Of a stretch of DNA of 5,065 bases, positions 1 through 5,065 are shown in pieces. This DNA is from an uncultured Eubacteriales bacterium (lineage in GTDB: Bacteria; Bacillota; Clostridia; Oscillospirales; CAG-272), in contig USPP01000156.1 of NCBI GenBank assembly GCA_900556615.1, positions 1-5,065 on the forward strand. The letters are read 5' to 3'. The translations under genes were made by a program, and so were the position numbers. Below the pieces are notes generated by a model. It was not told where the DNA came from, ran no database searches, and saw only the letters and a list, made by a program, of their open reading frames with translations. Position 1 is the stretch's first letter; each line of letters begins with the position of its first letter.

Positions 1-858
1 CCTTGCCGCGATAAATACCATAACCGCATAACCGACAACAAAATAAACGGCAAGGGTAAGATAGGGCGAGAGCAAGGTAAGCCATTCGCCTGCATTAACC
101 GGCGCTCCGTACTCCGTTAAAAGATTCACCGTTTCTGTCACGGAGCTCACAACAGCAATAACCGCATATACAATATCCGCGGTAAGAAAAGCGCGCAGAA
201 CGGGATTTCCGTGAGGAAGAAGCTTCCCGCCGATGGAAATATCAGCAGAACCCTCTCCTTTTTGTATTGCTTTTTTGCGGAAGAAGTCCGCAATTCTTGC
301 GACTATAATCACAATAAGAAAATCGGTGCCGAGATTCAGAAAACCGTAAATAATATTTGTCAGGAGCACCTCCGTGCTGACAACCGTCGTTGAGAAAAGA
401 ATCAATAAAGCACCAATATAGGGAATCAGCATTGTCGCAAAGATCAGCACCGATATTCCCCTGCAGCCCTTTGTCCAAATAAGAAACACCGTGGCAAGCA
501 GTGCAGCAACCAACGCAGAGGCAATCATACCAAAAAGATAGTCCCCGATAAAGAACACAAGAAAATACACAAGCCCATATCCGGCGATCAGTGCTATTGT
601 CCACTCTCCTCCGCCCCTCAGACCGTAGAGAAAAACCAGATATGTTATGACTGCATAACCGGAAAACACCGAAATATAACCGATAAATTCCGCAGCTATG
701 CTTATCACATTTCCCCATGTACCGTAACTGATATTTCCGCTTATCGAATACTGATAAACATATCTTATGACAATACTCAAAATCTGAAGTACGGTACAAG
801 CTACCAGCGCAATGAGAGCGGCTCTTTTACGAAACCGCGTTTCGGTTAGATACTGCAT
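1..858 (-). CDS. Polytopic membrane protein of unknown function, second gene of the lexA operon (3' end beyond window)
   Basis: The reading frame is open for 286 codons from an ATG at 858 to base 1, with no stop, so the C-terminus is missing. The start is supported by an AGGGGTGA ribosome binding site at 864-871. About eight hydrophobic segments are visible, near residues 13-34, 51-79, 86-104, 107-128, 134-157, 163-192, 222-242 and 260-285. Basic residues fall at the N-terminus (RFRKR) and in the loops near 78-85, 128-134 and 193-221, which places these loops and the N-terminus in the cytoplasm. I see no signal peptide, catalytic motif or transporter signature, and I do not recognise the family. 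It begins 16 bases after the lexA stop with no terminator between, so it is very likely co-transcribed with lexA and would be induced by DNA damage. That regulation is an inference from position only. A permease-like or integral membrane accessory role is possible but unsupported. Confidence 0.82.
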   Translation of the reverse strand, partial: MQYLTETRFRKRAALIALVACTVLQILSIVIRYVYQYSISGNISYGTWGNVISIAAEFIGYISVFSGYAVITYLVFLYGLRGGGEWTIALIAGYGLVYFLVFFIGDYLFGMIASALVAALLATVFLIWTKGCRGISVLIFATMLIPYIGALLILFSTTVVSTEVLLTNIIYGFLNLGTDFLIVIIVARIADFFRKKAIQKGEGSADISIGGKLLPHGNPVLRAFLTADIVYAVIAVVSSVTETVNLLTEYGAPVNAGEWLTLLSPYLTLAVYFVVGYAVMVFIAAR

Positions 859-874
859 AAAATTCACCCCTGTG

Positions 875-1486
875 TCAATAAAAACGCAGATTTGCGACTA
901 CCTTTCCGAGAATATAGACTTCATCGACAATGATGGGCTTCATATCAGGGTTTTCCGGCTGAAGTCTGAAGTGTCCGTTCTCTTTATAGAAGGTCTTGAC
1001 GGTTGCACTGTCCTCAACAAGCGCTACGACAATATCGCCGTTTTCAGCGTAGTTTTCCTTTCTTACAACAATAATATCTCCGTCAAGGATTCCCGCCTCT
1101 ATCATGCTTTCACCTCTAACCCGCAGTGCAAAAAGCTCGTTTGCCGGATAGGACCGATTCATAAGAGGATAATCTATGTAGCCCTCATAATTCTCGACGG
1201 CAAGAATCGGCATACCTGCCCTTACACATCCGAGAAGAGGAACTCTCACCGTTCTGTGCGGCTCTCTTGACGTTTCGGTATGAAGCGTACGGCTCTTTCC
1301 CGTCTCCTTTTGTATCATTCCTTTTTCCGCAAGGCGGTTAAGATATGCATGAACGGTAGAGGTACTTTTTATTCCGATTGCATTCTGTATATCCCGTACC
1401 GACGGAGCATATCCCTCAGTACGTATCGTTTCGCTTATATAGTCGAATATAGCTTTTTCCTTTTCGTTATATTGCGACGCTCTCAT
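875..1486 (-). CDS. lexA: LexA, SOS-response transcriptional repressor (self-cleaving)
   Basis: This 203-residue protein has the usual length and layout of LexA. The N-terminal winged helix-turn-helix spans about residues 1-66, with recognition region APSVRDIQNAIGIKSTSTV around 27-45. The C-terminal S24 latent protease domain spans about 80-200. The self-cleavage bond is Ala90-Gly91 in GCVRAGMP, the catalytic serine is Ser127 in RGESM, and the catalytic lysine is Lys164 in SATVKTFYK; all three are intact, so the protein should be active. In the family, LexA dimers repress DNA-damage genes in the cytoplasm and cleave themselves when RecA filaments form on single-stranded DNA. The ATG at 1486 has a purine-rich ribosome site (AGGAAAGGA) ending about 10 bases upstream. 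A SOS box overlaps the promoter, so autoregulation is expected. The membrane-protein gene follows after 16 bases. Confidence 0.97.
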   Translation of the reverse strand: MRASQYNEKEKAIFDYISETIRTEGYAPSVRDIQNAIGIKSTSTVHAYLNRLAEKGMIQKETGKSRTLHTETSREPHRTVRVPLLGCVRAGMPILAVENYEGYIDYPLMNRSYPANELFALRVRGESMIEAGILDGDIIVVRKENYAENGDIVVALVEDSATVKTFYKENGHFRLQPENPDMKPIIVDEVYILGKVVANLRFY

Positions 1487-1536
1487 TTTCTGCCGTCCTT
1501 TCCTATCGATCTCTTCCGAGCTGATTATACATATAT

Positions 1537-1566
1537 ATCATACCACATATTTATGTCGTTTGCAAA
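1537..1566 (-). promoter_or_regulatory. Promoter of the lexA operon
   Basis: Read on the minus strand, TTTGCA (1561-1566) and TATGAT (1537-1542) form a sigma-A-like -35/-10 pair with an 18-base spacer, placing transcription start about 40-45 bases before the lexA ATG. The -35 overlaps the SOS box, so LexA binding would block RNA polymerase. A perfect TATAAT also lies nearer the gene (1524-1529) but has no -35 at the right distance, so it is the weaker choice. Confidence 0.6.
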
Positions 1567-1576
1567 CGAGTGTTCG
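1563..1576. promoter_or_regulatory. LexA-binding SOS box controlling lexA
   Basis: The plus strand reads CAAACGAGTGTTCG, which is CGAACACTCGTTTG on the lexA coding strand. It matches the Gram-positive LexA consensus CGAACRNRYGTTYC at 12 of 14 positions, with intact half-sites CGAAC and GTTTG. It lies 77 bases upstream of the lexA start and overlaps the -35, the normal place for autorepression. It also overlaps a perfect 12-base palindrome, CGTTTGCAAACG (1557-1568). I saw no second SOS box elsewhere in the window. Confidence 0.82.
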
Positions 1577-1641
1577 GATTGTTTTGTAAATATTTTATGA
1601 ACGGGAAATCTTGCACTTCCGTAAAGTTCGGAAAAATTTGT

Positions 1642-1673
1642 AAAAACCGAAAAATGCTTTCCGATCGGTTTTT
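1642..1673. terminator. Probable bidirectional intrinsic terminator
   Basis: AAAAACCGA (1642-1650) pairs perfectly with TCGGTTTTT (1665-1673) across a 14-base loop. The right arm ends in a run of six T on the plus strand (1669-1674), and the left arm gives five T on the minus strand. The stem is AT-rich and the loop large, so strength is uncertain. In the minus direction it would stop transcripts coming from the AraC-type gene before they enter the lexA promoter. Confidence 0.5.
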
Positions 1674-1699
1674 TACTATTATAACCATGATAGTATAAA
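1672..1699 (+). promoter_or_regulatory. Promoter for the putative structured RNA
   Basis: TTTACT (1672-1677) and TATAAA (1694-1699) are separated by 16 bases and lie just before the structured segment, giving a start near 1705-1708. The promoter contains an inverted repeat, TACTAT (1674-1679) and ATAGTA (1690-1695), that could be an operator or chance. The -10 context ATAGTATAA is shared with the fucI promoter. The call rests on motif match and position only. Confidence 0.45.
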
Positions 1700-1705
1700 A
1701 AATCT

Positions 1706-1915
1706 CCGACTCACCGATTCAGGCAATACCGTCGGGTTCTGACGGTGCAGCTGCGCAATCCTACTTTTCGTCAGACGATACCACTTGAGGAGGCAAGAGT
1801 GACTCTTCTGCCGACAAAATTTGAGAAGTAGACGGAAAAGGGACAAGCAGCTTGCCGTCAAGGTGCAGACCGTAAGCTCGGCGGTATTGCCTTAACAGAT
1901 CTCTTCACAGAGATC
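1706..1915 (+). ncRNA. Putative structured non-coding RNA, family unassigned
   Basis: No convincing protein frame covers this segment, but it is rich in nested complementarity. A 16-base-pair closing helix joins 1721-1736 to 1877-1892, extendable by two pairs. Inside it, 1741-1754 pairs with 1847-1859 (13 pairs with one bulged C), and 1761-1769 pairs with 1823-1831 (9 pairs). An apical hairpin spans 1792-1812, and a small GGT-GCAG-ACC hairpin sits in the 3' bulge at 1862-1871. At least five of the pairs are G.U on the plus strand and would be A.C mismatches on the minus strand, so the RNA is read plus. A promoter lies just upstream and a stable hairpin (1898-1915) marks a possible 3' end, giving about 210 nucleotides. 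It is convergent with the AraC-type gene. I cannot assign the family: tmRNA, RNase P, SRP and T-box signatures were not found. 6S-like RNA and the raiA motif have similar size and remain possible. End points are estimates. Confidence 0.62.
1898..1915. terminator. Hairpin between the structured RNA and the AraC-type gene, possible terminator
   Basis: GATCTCT (1898-1904) and AGAGATC (1909-1915) form a perfect 7-pair stem with loop TCAC. It sits between convergent transcription units and may end one or both. There is no T-run on either side: plus continues GCCTTAAAATA and minus continues TGTTAAGG. It is therefore not a classical intrinsic terminator and could instead be the last helix of the RNA. 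The direct repeat GCCTTAA flanks it at 1889-1895 and 1916-1922. Confidence 0.4.
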
Positions 1916-1944
1916 GCCTTAAAATACAGGAAAATCAAACGGTG

Positions 1945-2853
1945 TTACCGTACCGCGTCTCCGGGCGGAAGCTTTTCTCTTTTTGCTCCGTCACTTTGTT
2001 TTGTTCTGAAATACTCGTTTCTGTATGCCTTCGGCGTGACTCCCTTGTATTTTTTAAAGGTTTTCACAAAATAGCTGAGGTCGTTAAAACCGCAGGAAAA
2101 GGCAGCTTCGGTAACGGAACAGCCGCTTACACAAAATAGGCGGCAGGCGCTGTCAATGCGATACATATTGAGATAATCGATTGGACTTCGCCTTGTATAC
2201 TTTTTAAAAAATTCACAGAAATAGCCTGGATTCATTCCGGCAATTTCGGCAAGCTGCCCCAGGGTAACCGTCTCATGATAGTTTTCCTCTATCCAGCTCA
2301 GGACCGCTTTCATTTTGAAATCACCTGCATACTCCCCGTTTGAAGTAGCTTCACCGACAAACTCTCCCGATAAAATCTCCCCGAAAAGAAGAAACAAAGC
2401 TCCCATGGTAAAAAGTCTGTATCCCTCGTCCTTGCGCTGAAGAGCCGTGATAAGCATATCGGTATATCTCGGTATTTTTCCGGAGTCTTTCGGAAAATAG
2501 CTTCCCTTTTGAAAACAGCCCGATCTGAGTATCGTTTTTATATCGTTTGCGGAGCTGTTTTTTCCGAGCAGAACAGAAGTATCAAAAACCACACACTGAT
2601 ATACGCTGTCCTTCGGCATTCCTCCGTGTATGATACCGGAATTTATAAGCAAAACATCTCCCGGAAGAGCTTTATATTCTTCCTCTCCGACAATAACCGT
2701 AAATTCGCCTTCCTCTACGCGAATGATTTCAAAGTCAGAATGCCAATGAAACGGCATTATGTATCTTGAATGGTCGCTGTCGATACGATAAAGCTCTATT
2801 GGAAAATCGGGTGTTCCTCTTTCTTTAATCTCCAAAAGATCGCCGTATTTCAT
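1945..2853 (-). CDS. AraC-family transcriptional regulator with N-terminal cupin domain, likely regulator of fucI
   Basis: The protein has 302 residues, normal for an AraC/XylS regulator. Residues about 18-90 form a cupin-like effector domain, with FHWHSDFE (35-42), a PGD turn (64-66) and His76 in IIHGG. Residues about 180-282 form the DNA-binding domain with two helix-turn-helix units, the first near 198-219 (LGQLAEIAGMNPGYFCEFFK) and the second near 246-267. The family signature GFNDLSYFVKTFKKYKGVTP lies at 255-274. I chose the ATG at 2853 over the longer open frame from 2901 because AAGGGGG sits 6 bases upstream of 2853, and because the longer version would cover the promoter and add 16 residues absent from the fold. 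The gene is divergent from fucI, so it probably senses L-fucose or a related sugar or intermediate and activates fucI. The effector is inferred from the neighbour, not seen in the residues. Confidence 0.93.
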   Translation of the reverse strand: MKYGDLLEIKERGTPDFPIELYRIDSDHSRYIMPFHWHSDFEIIRVEEGEFTVIVGEEEYKALPGDVLLINSGIIHGGMPKDSVYQCVVFDTSVLLGKNSSANDIKTILRSGCFQKGSYFPKDSGKIPRYTDMLITALQRKDEGYRLFTMGALFLLFGEILSGEFVGEATSNGEYAGDFKMKAVLSWIEENYHETVTLGQLAEIAGMNPGYFCEFFKKYTRRSPIDYLNMYRIDSACRLFCVSGCSVTEAAFSCGFNDLSYFVKTFKKYKGVTPKAYRNEYFRTKQSDGAKREKLPPGDAVR

Positions 2854-2899
2854 CAAATTCCCCCTTATTTTCGGTCCGGAAGAAATAAATCTGAATATC

Positions 2900-2927
2900 A
2901 TTATACTTTTAGTTAATTATATCACAA
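2900..2927 (-). promoter_or_regulatory. Promoter of the AraC-type regulator gene
   Basis: On the minus strand TTGTGA (2922-2927) and TATAAT (2900-2905) are 16 bases apart, about 47 bases before the gene start. An overlapping alternative is an extended -10, TGATATAAT (2916-2924), with TTGCAT (2940-2945) as its -35 at 18 bases. Either would work; the sequence does not decide between them. Confidence 0.5.
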
Positions 2928-2948
2928 GTAAATATCAAAATGCAATAG

Positions 2949-2954
2949 TATAAT
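2949..2954 (+). promoter_or_regulatory. Promoter -10 element of fucI
   Basis: A perfect TATAAT lies 54 bases before the fucI ATG. At 16 to 18 bases upstream there is no good -35; the best placed hexamers (around 2925-2932) do not resemble TTGACA. A strong -10 with a poor -35 is typical of promoters that need an activator, which fits control by the divergent AraC-type protein. I saw no clear CcpA cre site in the intergenic region. Confidence 0.5.
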
Positions 2955-2963
2955 GGTTATATA

Positions 2964-2977
2964 CAGAAAATATTCTG
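2964..2977 (+). promoter_or_regulatory. Small inverted repeat in the fucI leader
   Basis: CAGAA (2964-2968) and TTCTG (2973-2977) flank AATA, forming a short weak hairpin or a small operator just downstream of the fucI start point. The hexamer CTGAAT occurs here (2975-2980) and again at 2891-2896 in the same intergenic region. The function is unknown and it could be chance in AT-rich DNA. Confidence 0.25.
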
Positions 2978-3007
2978 AATTTTAATCCATAAGGAGGATA
3001 TAACAAT

Positions 3008-4807
3008 ATGGCAGAAAACAGATTGATAGGAGATTATCCTGTAATCGGTATACGACCGATCATCGATGGCAGACGTGGCCCGCTCAAGGTCAGAGAATCC
3101 CTTGAAGAGCAGACGATGGGGATGGCAAAGGCTGCAAAGGCGCTTATCGAGGAAAATCTCCGTTACTCAAACGGCGATCCGGTAAAGGTTATTATTTCCG
3201 ACACCTCAATAGGCAGAGTCGCAGAAGCGGCTGCCTGTGCCGAACAGTTCAAAAGAGAAGGCGTCTCCGTCACTCTTTCGGTAACCCCTTGCTGGTGCTA
3301 CGGAGCAGAAACAATGGATATGGACCCCATGACGATCAAAGGCGTTTGGGGATTCAATGCAACCGAGCGTCCCGGAGCTGTTTATCTTGCCTCCGTTCTT
3401 GCCACTCACGCTCAGAAAGGACTGCCGGCTTTCGGAATCTACGGTCATGACGTACAGAATGCCGACGATACCGTGATTCCCGATGATGTGAAAGAAAAAA
3501 TTCTCCGCTTTGCCCGTGCGGCGGTCGCCGCCGCCACCATGCGGGGAAAATCTTATCTGCAGATCGGTTCTGTCTGCATGGGAATCGGCGGATCCTCTAT
3601 AAGCCCCGAATTCATGGAGGAGTATCTTGGAATGCGTGTCGAATCTGTTGACGAGGTAGAGATTATCAGACGGATGACTGAGGGGATCTATGACGAAGCC
3701 GAATTCCGAAAAGCACTCAAATGGACAAAAGAGCATTGTCCCGAAGGCTTTGACAAAAACCCGGAATTTGTCCGTAAAACTCCGGAGCAAAAGGAAAAGG
3801 ATTGGGAATTTACCGTCAAGATGATGGTCATCATCAAGGATCTTATGAACGGAAACAAGAACCTTCCCGAGGGCTGTGAAGAAGAAAAAGTGGGACATAA
3901 TGCTATTGCAGCAGGCTTCCAGGGACAAAGACAGTGGACAGACTTTTATCCCAACTGTGATTTCGGAGAAGCGCTCTGCAATACCTCCTTTGACTGGAAC
4001 GGAGCAAGAGAGCCGTATATTTTAGCTACTGAAAACGATACTCTGAACGGCATTTCAATGCTTCTTATGAAGCTCCTCACCAACCGCGCCCAGATGTTCG
4101 CCGACGTTCGCACCTTCTGGAGCGGTGAAGCGGTAAAGCGCGTAACCGGATATGAAATTGAGGGCAAGGCAAAGGAAGCCGGCGGATTCATTCATCTTAT
4201 TAATTCCGGAGCATGTTGTCTTGACGCCTGCGGAGAAGTTACCGATGAAAACGGAAAACCCGTTATCAAGCCGTGGTATGATGTCACCGAATCGGATATT
4301 GACAGGATGCTGAAGGCTACCGAGTGGTGCGCCGCTGACAACGGCTATTTCAGGGGCGGCGGCTATTCCTCCCGATTCCTTACCCGCGCCGAAATGCCGG
4401 CTACTATGATCAGACTGAATCTTGTCAAAGGGTTGGGACCTACGCTTCAAATCGCAGAAGGCTGGACTGTCAAGCTTCCTGACGAAATTTCACATATTCT
4501 TTGGAAACGTACCGATTATACATGGCCTTGCACATGGTTCGCTCCTCGCTGCAATGGCAAACCGGGAAGTCCCTTCGCTTCCGCTTATGACGTCATGAAC
4601 AATTGGGGTGCTAATCACGGTGCAATCTCTTACGGTCATATCGGAGCTGATCTGATTACTCTTTGTTCTATGCTCCGTATTCCGGTTTCTCTCCACAATA
4701 TACCGGCAGACAAGATATTCCGTCCCGCCTGCTGGAATGCTTTCGGAATGGATAAGGAAGGACAGGATTTCAGAGCCTGCGCTGCTTACGGTCCAATGTA
4801 CAAATAA
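3008..4807 (+). CDS. fucI: L-fucose isomerase
   Basis: The enzyme interconverts L-fucose and L-fuculose (and usually D-arabinose and D-ribulose), the first cytoplasmic step of fucose breakdown, using Mn2+. The 599-residue product is colinear with Escherichia coli FucI (591 residues) over its whole length as I recall it. Shared blocks include [11 protein letters not shown] (13-23), RESLEEQTM (29-37), TPCWCYG (93-99), [13 protein letters not shown] (116-128), [12 protein letters not shown] (144-155), [12 protein letters not shown] (301-312) and [13 protein letters not shown] (447-459). The metal ligands of the E. coli enzyme (Glu337, Asp361, His528) correspond to Glu342 in ATEND, Asp366 in FADVRT and His537 in WGANHG; all are present. 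Domain order is N1, N2 and C-terminal. The ATG at 3008 is preceded by AAGGAGG at 2991-2997 and matches the family start. A palindrome follows 4 bases after the stop, so it is probably transcribed alone. Downstream pathway genes (kinase, aldolase) are not in the window. Confidence 0.98.
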   Translation: MAENRLIGDYPVIGIRPIIDGRRGPLKVRESLEEQTMGMAKAAKALIEENLRYSNGDPVKVIISDTSIGRVAEAAACAEQFKREGVSVTLSVTPCWCYGAETMDMDPMTIKGVWGFNATERPGAVYLASVLATHAQKGLPAFGIYGHDVQNADDTVIPDDVKEKILRFARAAVAAATMRGKSYLQIGSVCMGIGGSSISPEFMEEYLGMRVESVDEVEIIRRMTEGIYDEAEFRKALKWTKEHCPEGFDKNPEFVRKTPEQKEKDWEFTVKMMVIIKDLMNGNKNLPEGCEEEKVGHNAIAAGFQGQRQWTDFYPNCDFGEALCNTSFDWNGAREPYILATENDTLNGISMLLMKLLTNRAQMFADVRTFWSGEAVKRVTGYEIEGKAKEAGGFIHLINSGACCLDACGEVTDENGKPVIKPWYDVTESDIDRMLKATEWCAADNGYFRGGGYSSRFLTRAEMPATMIRLNLVKGLGPTLQIAEGWTVKLPDEISHILWKRTDYTWPCTWFAPRCNGKPGSPFASAYDVMNNWGANHGAISYGHIGADLITLCSMLRIPVSLHNIPADKIFRPACWNAFGMDKEGQDFRACAAYGPMYK

Positions 4808-4811
4808 TTGG

Positions 4812-4839
4812 GAGAACGCGGGGCGCGCCCCGCGTTCTC
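4812..4839. terminator. Perfect 28-base palindrome after fucI, probable terminator or 3' stabiliser
   Basis: The two halves, GAGAACGCGGGGCG (4812-4825) and CGCCCCGCGTTCTC (4826-4839), are exact reverse complements with no spacer. In RNA this gives a very stable GC-rich stem with a minimal loop, starting 4 bases after the fucI stop. The sequence after it (GCTTAACAG) lacks the T-run of an intrinsic terminator, so it may protect the mRNA 3' end or act with another factor. Being symmetric, it works equally on both strands. Confidence 0.6.
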
Positions 4840-4916
4840 GCTTAACAGTGTTGTTATAAAAACTTCTCATGATGTTGTAAATCTTCATCAAAGCTTACAT
4901 AAATAATAATTTAGCG

Positions 4917-5003
4917 GACTCTTGAAAGAATCGAGAGAACGGTTTTTCGGCATTATAATGTTGTTGACTCTTGAAAGAGTCGAAAGAACGGTCTTTCGGC
5001 ATT
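4917..5003. repeat. Two direct copies of a 38-base hairpin repeat, 49-base period
   Basis: Copy 1 (4917-4954) and copy 2 (4966-5003) match at 35 of 38 bases. Each copy holds two adjacent hairpins. The first in copy 2 is GACTCT-TGAA-AGAGTC (4966-4981). The second in copy 2 is CGAAAGA-ACGG-TCTTTCG (4981-4998). In copy 1 two of the changes turn pairs of the second stem into G.U pairs on the plus strand, keeping it foldable, while the third change breaks one pair of the first stem. The 49-base period is not a multiple of three, which argues against a coding repeat. Function unknown; it may be part of a longer array running past the window. Confidence 0.72.
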
Positions 5004-5021
5004 CTTTGCTCGTGCAAAGAA
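5002..5021. repeat. Third hairpin of the post-fucI cluster
   Basis: TTCTTTGC (5002-5009) and GCAAAGAA (5014-5021) form a perfect 8-pair stem with loop TCGT, directly abutting repeat copy 2. It ends in AAGAACGG, the same string that occurs inside copy 2, suggesting a diverged relative of the repeat. Confidence 0.55.
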
Positions 5022-5030
5022 CGGCCTGTA

Positions 5031-5053
5031 GTAGTACCGCTTCGCGGAACTAC
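5031..5053. repeat. Fourth hairpin of the post-fucI cluster
   Basis: GTAGT (5031-5035) pairs with ACTAC (5049-5053) and CCGC (5037-5040) with GCGG (5044-5047), separated by a single A-A mismatch and closed by loop TTC. The stem is compact and stable. It lies near the window edge, so whether it belongs to a larger RNA or repeat array cannot be seen. Confidence 0.55.
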
Positions 5054-5065
5054 GAAAGCACGCCA

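Larger units (their letters stand above)
2899..2955. repeat. Mirror-image inverted repeat spanning the divergent promoters
   Basis: CATTATACT (2899-2907) and AGTATAATG (2947-2955) are exact reverse complements 39 bases apart. Each arm contains the TATAAT box of one divergent promoter: the left for the AraC-type gene, the right for fucI. The arms may be only two similar promoters facing apart, or they may double as half-sites for a regulator that controls both genes. Confidence 0.55.

Noticed and set aside
242..799. A 185-codon minus-strand frame inside the membrane-protein gene
   Set aside because: It is a shifted frame of the membrane-protein gene, cysteine-rich and without a ribosome site; the frame from 858 gives a coherent multi-helix protein with basic residues on the cytoplasmic side.
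1679..1861. A 60-codon minus-strand frame across the structured RNA
   Set aside because: No ribosome site, no recognisable domain, and the pairing evidence points to a plus-strand RNA.
2854..2901. Longer N-terminal start for the AraC-type regulator at 2901
   Set aside because: The ATG at 2853 has an AAGGGGG ribosome site at the right distance; the upstream start has none, overlaps the TATAAT box, and adds 16 residues that do not belong to the cupin fold.
3206..3928. A 240-codon minus-strand frame opposite fucI
   Set aside because: It is the antisense shadow of a strongly conserved enzyme gene and has no family features of its own.
4917..5003. CRISPR array
   Set aside because: Only two copies are present, the gap between them is 11 bases rather than a 30-40 base spacer, and there are no cas genes.
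4895..5065. Open minus-strand frame of 56 codons running in from the right edge and ending with TAA at 4895, as if the tail of a convergent gene
   Set aside because: It runs through perfect stem-loops and repeats whose 49-base period changes frame, and its translation matches no family I know. It cannot be fully excluded without sequence beyond the window.
4958..5065. Open plus-strand frame from an ATG at 4958 to the window end
   Set aside because: No ribosome binding site precedes the ATG, it begins between the two repeat copies, and the translation is arginine- and serine-rich without recognisable features.

Overview
The window looks like chromosomal DNA from a low-to-mid GC Gram-positive anaerobe, most likely a gut Clostridia-type Firmicute. 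The evidence is a Bacillus/Clostridia-style LexA, an SOS box close to CGAAC-N4-GTTC, strong AGGAGG-type ribosome binding sites, and an AraC-type regulator paired with a fucose-use gene. Species cannot be named from the sequence.

Layout. (1) 1-1486, minus strand: a two-gene unit, lexA (875-1486) followed after 16 bases by an unrecognised polytopic membrane protein (858 down to the window edge, 3' end missing). A sigma-A-like promoter overlapped by a LexA box lies upstream (1537-1576). (2) 1577-1944: no protein gene. It holds a hairpin with T-runs on both strands (1642-1673), a plus-strand promoter (1672-1699) and a roughly 210-base segment that folds into nested long-range helices (1721-1892). 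The G.U pairs in these helices are allowed only if the plus strand is the RNA. This is a probable structured non-coding RNA of unassigned family and the most interesting element here. (3) 1945-2853, minus strand: AraC-family regulator with a cupin sensor domain. (4) 2854-3007: divergent promoter region with mirror-image TATAAT boxes. (5) 3008-4807, plus strand: complete L-fucose isomerase (fucI). (6) 4808-5065: a perfect 28-base palindrome just after fucI, then a cluster of hairpins containing two copies of a 38-base repeat.

How the parts work together. LexA would repress its own operon, including the membrane protein, until DNA damage triggers RecA-assisted self-cleavage. The AraC-type protein is divergent from fucI and probably activates it in response to fucose or a related sugar; the fucI promoter has a good -10 but no good -35, as expected for an activated promoter. 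FucI converts L-fucose to L-fuculose, the first step of fucose catabolism. No kinase, aldolase or transporter gene is inside the window.
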